10,217 bases of DNA from JAOSJT01 sp035914695. GTDB taxonomy: Bacteria > Bacteroidota > Ignavibacteria > SZUA-365. Below, in pieces: positions 6,094 to 10,217 of this stretch. The stretch spans positions 1 through 10,217 of the forward strand of contig JAMIQH010000284.1 in assembly GCA_035914695.1 (NCBI GenBank). Direction: 5' to 3'. Position 1 is the stretch's first letter; every line of letters begins with the position of its first letter. The notes below the pieces were generated by a model, which did no database searches, was not told where the DNA came from, and worked only from the letters and a program-made list of their open reading frames with translations. Made by a program: the position numbers and the translations under genes.

Positions 6094-7701
6094 TTACTTG
6101 CTCAGCGTCATTTTTACTGTACGCGAGAAGGTGAGACCGCTTTCGATGCCGGTCATGGTGGCTGTGGCGATATAGTGACCGCTGTTGAGCATGCTGCCAT
6201 CGAAGGTGGCGCTGTGTACTCCTGCTTCCACCGTACCGTCGACGAGGCGCATCACTTCACGACCGAGCATGTCGGTAACCACCAATGTCACGGTGCTGCG
6301 TTCGGGAGCGCTGTAGCTGAGCGTGGTGGAGGGATTGAACGGATTCGGATAGTTCTGATCGAGTCCGAAGGTCAAGGCGGTCGCACCCTTGCTGTCCTTT
6401 GCGGGAACGATGATGCTGCTCTTCATCCAGTTCACCTTGACGGCGATGTAATCGAAATTGTTGATCACACCGTTGCCATCAGTGTCCTTGAAGCAGCCAT
6501 CGGGGGTCTGCCACGGGGCGCCCGGCTGCATCTCCCAGGTGAGGTAGGCGAGGGGATTCATCTCGATGTCGGTGCGGAAACGCTGCGGACCCTGCAACCA
6601 ACTGCTGCGCATGTTGGCGTCGAAAATGTACTTGTTCAACGCGGCGCGATCGGCGTAATTCACCAGGCCGTTGTTGTCCGTATCACCCGGCCACACTTCG
6701 CACACCGTGGTTCCAGGAGCAAGCAGTAGCACGGCTTGCTTCATGAACACATGGTCGATGAATTTGCAGGAATTCAGCACTTCGAAATCCAGCTCCATGA
6801 TGTACCAGCCCGGGGTCACGCTCATGGCGTTGAAATTGTACACGGAGTTGATTGTGCTGCCACCCACCACGTTGATGTTGTTCAACGTTTCGCTGCGCAC
6901 GAGCTGGCCGGTCGGCGTCTTCAGATTGAAGGTGATTGTTGCGAGAAAACTCTCCGTGGCGTGGCCGACGGTGTAATTCACCGGAATGATGTTGGGCACC
7001 TGGTACAAGCTCGGGGCCTGGAACGCGGTGATCGACGAGGTGCCGCCGCAACCGAATTGCATGTGCGGCAAGGTACCCGCCTGCGTGTAGCTGTAGCCGG
7101 GATTCACGCACATAATGCCGTAGGAATAATCATCGTAAGCGTAGACCTGACGACCACTTGGTGCCGGCACGTTGGCGTAACGCACCGCCCAGGTGTAACC
7201 GTAGTTACCGTTCGTGTTCTGATGGCACACGTCGATGAGGATGTTGCTCGCGCCATCCCACACGAAAGGCGACGAGAACGCATGCGTGCGCCAGCCGGGT
7301 ACGGGGATGTTGGCGCGCACCTGGTTGACAGGGCCGTAGAGTTGCTGTAGTCCGACATTGTCAAAGGCCGACAGTGAGGTCGCGGTGGTGTTTTTCATCT
7401 TCACCGTGAACTCGTTCAATTCATAGGGTGAATTGTTGAAGCCCTCGATGTAGAATGCGATGGAAGTGAACTCCACCGGGCCGGAAGGGATAAGCCCCAC
7501 CAGCGCGAAATCCTGTGGCGTGATGAGGTATTGATGCCGGGTTTGCGTGAACCAGTGAGCGTAGGGAGCGTCGGTCAGCTGGTAGCCGGTGGTCACCATG
7601 GTGTTGCTCCAGTCCAGAGTGATGACACTCTGGCTGTTGCCAGTCGAGGTAAGCAGGAGTAAAGCCGTGACCATAACGGCAATCCTGGTAGAGTAGCGCA
7701 T
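6094..7701 (-). CDS. T9SS cargo protein with dockerin-like domain (paralog 2)
   Basis: The product has 535 aa. Residues 1-23 are a signal peptide (IAVMVTALLLLTSTGNS, cleavage before Q24 or nearby). Residues 24-218 are a beta-sandwich-like N-terminal domain of a kind found in many T9SS cargo proteins, recognisable by HWFTQTRHQYLITPQDF (49-65) and FSSPFVWDGASNILIDVC (142-159). It is unrelated in sequence to the N-termini of the two neighbouring paralogs. Residues 219-333 are the shared sandwich module (TPGWYIMELDF, VLLLAPGT). Calcium loops are D340-D342-N344-L346-D351 and D406-D408-N410-V412-D417, with cysteines C334 and C403 before them. The sorting domain starts at about 447 (DQNYPNPFNPSTT, VVTDMLGR, SGHYIATA, TVKMTLSK). 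The ATG at 7701 has GGAGG (7706-7710) four bases upstream. Own terminator at 6044-6072. A role in surface structure or adhesion is inferred; no catalytic motif is seen. Confidence 0.92.
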   Translation of the reverse strand: MRYSTRIAVMVTALLLLTSTGNSQSVITLDWSNTMVTTGYQLTDAPYAHWFTQTRHQYLITPQDFALVGLIPSGPVEFTSIAFYIEGFNNSPYELNEFTVKMKNTTATSLSAFDNVGLQQLYGPVNQVRANIPVPGWRTHAFSSPFVWDGASNILIDVCHQNTNGNYGYTWAVRYANVPAPSGRQVYAYDDYSYGIMCVNPGYSYTQAGTLPHMQFGCGGTSSITAFQAPSLYQVPNIIPVNYTVGHATESFLATITFNLKTPTGQLVRSETLNNINVVGGSTINSVYNFNAMSVTPGWYIMELDFEVLNSCKFIDHVFMKQAVLLLAPGTTVCEVWPGDTDNNGLVNYADRAALNKYIFDANMRSSWLQGPQRFRTDIEMNPLAYLTWEMQPGAPWQTPDGCFKDTDGNGVINNFDYIAVKVNWMKSSIIVPAKDSKGATALTFGLDQNYPNPFNPSTTLSYSAPERSTVTLVVTDMLGREVMRLVDGTVEAGVHSATFDGSMLNSGHYIATATMTGIESGLTFSRTVKMTLSK

Positions 7702-7710
7702 AAATCCTCC

Positions 7711-7928
7711 GGGTATGAGTTGGTCTATAGGGAAATACAGTCGAATTCACCCGACAAAAAAGCGAACGGGAGTACGGAGTATGCAAGCATAAATACCTGT
7801 TTTTTTATAAAAAAGAAAGAGCGCCGCTTGTCCCGAGAATTTTTAGTGAAAGAGCAACGTCCGTCACTGGCGCTTGCGGCCGCTGATTTCACTGTAAACA
7901 CGTTCGGGGTAAGTGTAAAAAATGAAAA
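7711..7928. other. Leader/promoter region of the 535-aa gene
   Basis: The most AT-rich gap of the window. It holds a perfect 14-base AT palindrome TTTTTTATAAAAAA (7801-7814), about 100 bases before the start codon. On the minus strand it contains TATAAA, with GGGACA 19 bases further upstream; this spacing is longer than usual, so no definite promoter is called. An inverted repeat GTCG-8-CGAC lies closer to the gene (7740-7755). No coding potential is seen. Confidence 0.35.
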
Positions 7929-7958
7929 AGCGAGGCCGGGCGATCGCCCGGCCTCGCT
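7929..7958 (-). terminator. Intrinsic terminator after the 515-aa T9SS gene
   Basis: A perfect 30-base palindrome (arm AGCGAGGCCGGGCGA), very GC-rich, followed on the minus strand by UUUUCAUUUUUUAC. It lies 22 bases past the stop at 7981. Confidence 0.88.
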
Positions 7959-7980
7959 GGAAAAAGGAACGCAAGGGGTA

Positions 7981-8399
7981 TTAGCGCGCGAGCGTCATTT
8001 TGATGGTGCGCGAATAGGAAAGACCCGACTCGAGACCGGTCATGTGCACCGTCGCGGTGTAGCTGCCACTGGGCAAATCCGCCGCGTCGAAGGTCGCACT
8101 GTGCATGCCCTGCTCCACCAGACCCTCCACCGGCGTGGCCACGGTGCGGCCCAGCATGTCGGTCACCACCAGACGCACCTGACTGCGCTCGGGCACGGCG
8201 TAACGGATGGTGGTCGAGGGATTGAAGGGATTCGGATAGTTCTGATCCATCGCGAAGGAGGCGGCCGAGAAGCCCGCGGCCTTGGCCGGCACGATGGTGT
8301 TGTTCTTCAGCCAGTTCAGCTTGATGGCGATGTAGTCGAAGTTGTTGATCACGCCATTGCCGTCGGTGTCCTTGTAGCAACCGTCGGGCGTGTTCCACG
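7981..8399 (-). repeat. Near-identical 3' cassette, copy 1 (inside the 515-aa gene)
   Basis: This segment matches 9799-10217 at a fixed offset of 1818 bases without gaps. By direct comparison there are 9 differences in 419 positions. It encodes the second calcium loop, the linker and the whole sorting domain. The match stops at the stop codon; the flanking DNA and terminators are unrelated. Confidence 0.95.
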
Positions 8400-9528
8400 G
8401 AGCGCTGGGCTGACCTTTCCACTCGAGGTAATCGAAGCCACCGGTGACGCTGTAACGCGTCGGGCCGTTGAGCCAGGTGCTGCGCATGTTGGCGTCGAAG
8501 ATGTAGCGGTTCAGCGCGGCGCGGTCGGCGTAGGTCACGATGCCGTTGTTGTCCGTGTCGCCCGGCCACACGATGCACATCGTTGCGCCCGGAGGCAAGA
8601 GCAGCAGTGTTTGTGGAGGAGCAACGAAATCCGCGTAATTGCCGCAACTGTTCTTGCTGTTGAACACCACTTCGGCCTTGTAATACCCGGCCGTGAGTGT
8701 ACCGGGAATGGGTACGCTCTGCACACCGATCAGCGATTGTCCAGAGGGCTTGTTTGCCGAGAAATTGTACGTGTACACGATGGCGTTGGTGATGACGTTG
8801 CGGAGGTTCAGCGTCATGTTCACCGTCGACGCCTCGTTGGGATAGGTCACCACATAACGCACATTCACCGAACCCGGGAGGTTGGCGAAAGCGGTCGGTT
8901 GATTGTTGCCGTCGAGCAACTCATAGCTGATCACGCCATCGGGGAAGAAGCAGCCCTCGTCGTACACCACGCGGCCGCAGAACTGCCGGGGCCAGAACAT
9001 GGTGGTGGTTGCGAGCGGCAGCCAACCGCCGGCCCAACCCTGGTTGTTCACTTCGATGTAGCTGTCGGCGTAAATGTACGGCGCAACGCCGGTACGATAG
9101 CTCACGCCAGCGCCGGACACGAGCTTGATGATGAAACCCCATTTGTCGCCGGGATTCATCAGCAGGTTGAGATCCAGCGGGATCTCGATGTCCACGCCGT
9201 AGCCCGCGCCGTTGATGTTCGCCGTGCCGAGACTGATCCAGCCCACGGCGTTGTAGCCGCTGTTGACGCCTGGCACGAGAATGAGACCACCGGGATTGTA
9301 CAGAATTTCCACCGTGGTGGCGCCAGCCGAGGCCTGCGTCCAGAAACGGTAGAGCTTCGTGGATTTGATGGCGGTGATTTCGAACGAAGTACCGTAGTTG
9401 CCGTTGTTGGCGGTGATGCCAAGGTTCAGCACCTTCGATCCCTGTGCGTGTGATGTCGATGGCAGACAGGCAACGCCAAGGGCGAGCACCGTCAGCATCG
9501 TCATGATAGCCGATCGCGAAGTGTTCAT
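7981..9528 (-). CDS. T9SS cargo protein with dockerin-like domain (paralog 3)
   Basis: The product has 515 aa. Residues 1-28 are a signal peptide (TMLTVLALGVACLPSTSHA, cleavage before Q29). Residues 29-190 are a beta-rich N-terminal domain of a T9SS-cargo type (NNGNYGTSFEITAI at 41-54, VEILYNPGG at 73-81, IPLDLNLLMNPGDKWGFII at 116-134). Residues 191-317 are the shared sandwich module (LTAGYYKAEVVF, LLLLPPGA). Calcium loops are D324-D326-N328-I330-D335 and D387-D389-N391-V393-D398, each preceded by a cysteine (C318, C384). The sorting domain starts at about 427 (DQNYPNPFNPSTT, VVTDMLGR, SGSYTATV, TIKMTLAR). The ATG at 9528 has AGAGGAG (9535-9541) six bases upstream. Its last 419 bp are nearly identical to the next gene upstream. 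Own terminator at 7929-7958. Surface location is expected from the sorting domain; the ligand is unknown. Confidence 0.92.
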   Translation of the reverse strand: MNTSRSAIMTMLTVLALGVACLPSTSHAQGSKVLNLGITANNGNYGTSFEITAIKSTKLYRFWTQASAGATTVEILYNPGGLILVPGVNSGYNAVGWISLGTANINGAGYGVDIEIPLDLNLLMNPGDKWGFIIKLVSGAGVSYRTGVAPYIYADSYIEVNNQGWAGGWLPLATTTMFWPRQFCGRVVYDEGCFFPDGVISYELLDGNNQPTAFANLPGSVNVRYVVTYPNEASTVNMTLNLRNVITNAIVYTYNFSANKPSGQSLIGVQSVPIPGTLTAGYYKAEVVFNSKNSCGNYADFVAPPQTLLLLPPGATMCIVWPGDTDNNGIVTYADRAALNRYIFDANMRSTWLNGPTRYSVTGGFDYLEWKGQPSAPWNTPDGCYKDTDGNGVINNFDYIAIKLNWLKNNTIVPAKAAGFSAASFAMDQNYPNPFNPSTTIRYAVPERSQVRLVVTDMLGRTVATPVEGLVEQGMHSATFDAADLPSGSYTATVHMTGLESGLSYSRTIKMTLAR

Positions 9529-9748
9529 GAAAAACTCCTCTGTATTGTGTGGATGACTCGGAAAATCAATGCGCTAGCTCAGTTACACGTTTCAGCCGTT
9601 GAGGGTTCGTTCCGCTGCGTCGGGAGGAGTGGTGCTAATCGTCGGACAGAACGCATTGCGGAAGCGACGGCATTCTGGAATAACACTGTTCCAACCGATT
9701 TGTTACGGCTTGCGGGTGACAAGTTGCAAGGTACTGATTTTCTACCAT

Positions 9749-9782
9749 AAAAAAACCGGATTCTGGCGAATCCGGTTTTTTT
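9749..9782 (-). terminator. Bidirectional-looking intrinsic terminator after the partial T9SS gene
   Basis: A perfect 15-bp stem (AAAAAAACCGGATTC with GAATCCGGTTTTTTT) closes a 4-base loop (TGGC on the plus strand). It has T-runs on both strands. It lies 16 bases past the stop at 9799 and should end transcription of the gene entering from the right. Confidence 0.88.
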
Positions 9783-9798
9783 TCTTTGTCACGTAATG

Positions 9799-10217
9799 TC
9801 AGCGCGCGAGCGTCATCTTGATGGTGCGTGAGTAGGAAAGACCCGACTCGAGACCGGTCATGTGCACCGTCGCGGTGTAGCTGCCACTGGGCAAATCCGC
9901 CGCGTCGAAGGTCGCACTGTGCATGCCCTGCTCCACCAGACCCTCCACCGGCGTGGCCACGGTGCGGCCCAGCATGTCGGTGACAACGAGACGCACCTGA
10001 CTGCGCTCGGGCACGGCGTAACGGATGGCGGTCGAAGGATTGAAGGGATTCGGATAGTTCTGATCCATCGCGAAGGAGGCGGCCGAGAAGCCCGCGGCCT
10101 TGGCCGGCACGATGGTGTTGTTCTTCAGCCAGTTCAGCTTGATGGCGATGTAGTCGAAGTTGTTGATCACGCCATTGCCGTCGGTGTCCTTGTAGCAACC
10201 GTCGGGCGTGTTCCACG
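9799..10217 (-). CDS. T9SS cargo protein, C-terminal part (paralog 4, cut by the window edge)
   Basis: About 139 residues are visible; the 5' part lies beyond the right end of the window. The frame enters as WNTPDGCYKDTDGNG, so it carries the cysteine and second calcium loop (D-x-D-x-N-G-x-I-x-x-x-D, DTDGNGVINNFD), then the linker and a full type A sorting domain (DQNYPNPFNPSTA, VVTDMLGR, SGSYTATV, TIKMTLAR). Compared with the matching part of the 515-aa paralog, the protein differs at one residue (STA instead of STT). The rest of the gene most likely follows the same layout, with an N-terminal domain that cannot be seen here. It has its own terminator at 9749-9782. Confidence 0.93.
   Translation of the reverse strand, partial: WNTPDGCYKDTDGNGVINNFDYIAIKLNWLKNNTIVPAKAAGFSAASFAMDQNYPNPFNPSTAIRYAVPERSQVRLVVTDMLGRTVATPVEGLVEQGMHSATFDAADLPSGSYTATVHMTGLESGLSYSRTIKMTLAR
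9799..10217 (-). repeat. Near-identical 3' cassette, copy 2 (inside the partial gene)
   Basis: Second copy of the segment at 7981-8399. The outer 181 bases (10037-10217 versus 8219-8399) are identical, so the duplicated block probably continues beyond the window. Confidence 0.95.

Noticed and set aside
7720..9453. A long plus-strand open frame opposite the 515-aa gene
   Set aside because: Same reasons: it is antisense to a well-supported gene, has a low-complexity His/Arg/Val-rich translation, and begins in an AT-rich gap with no ribosome site. A similar frame opposite the 535-aa gene was dropped too.
3879..10217. Reading the row of similar genes as a mobile element or phage tail-fibre cassette
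   Set aside because: No transposase, integrase, terminal repeats or phage genes are visible. Sec signal peptides plus T9SS sorting domains explain the proteins as the cell's own secreted cargo.

Overview
The window looks like a stretch of chromosome from a moderately GC-rich bacterium of the Bacteroidota/Chlorobiota/Ignavibacteriota group. The main evidence is four proteins, one of them cut by the window edge, that end in a type IX secretion system (T9SS) type A sorting domain (PNPFNP or PNPV motif, then a TDMLGR/SDMLGR strand, a G-x-Y strand and a basic last strand). This domain is essentially confined to that superphylum. The exact class is an inference. No rRNA, tRNA, CRISPR array or transposase was seen, and every supported gene lies on the minus strand.

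Reading in the direction of transcription (right to left): 10217-9799 is the 3' end of a T9SS cargo gene. 9528-7981, 7701-6094 and 5585-3879 are three complete cargo genes of 515, 535 and 568 aa. They share one layout: signal peptide, an N-terminal beta-rich domain that differs in each, a shared beta-sandwich domain, a calcium-loop pair resembling a stretched dockerin, and the T9SS sorting domain. Each of these four genes is followed by its own strong intrinsic terminator, so they look like separate transcription units. 3715-2582 is a smaller T9SS protein (377 aa) with a possible cohesin-like domain, a fibronectin-III-like domain and a sorting domain, but no dockerin.

The next two genes, 2467-2264 and 2267-1098, form a tight pair with an ATGA overlap: a two-cluster [4Fe-4S] ferredoxin and an FAD-dependent geranylgeranyl-reductase-family enzyme. 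The pair probably delivers electrons to reduce an isoprenoid chain. After a 372-bp gap comes a small secreted HEAT-like protein (725-219) followed by a terminator at 135-102. Nothing could be assigned to the first 100 bases.

The main point of interest is the set of dockerin-like T9SS proteins. They keep a common C-terminal cassette and swap the N-terminal domain. Two neighbouring members have about 98% identical DNA over the visible part of the cassette, with the match starting at the stop codon, which points to recent duplication or gene conversion. They may assemble on the cell surface, possibly through the cohesin-like domain of the 377-aa neighbour, but that is only a hypothesis.
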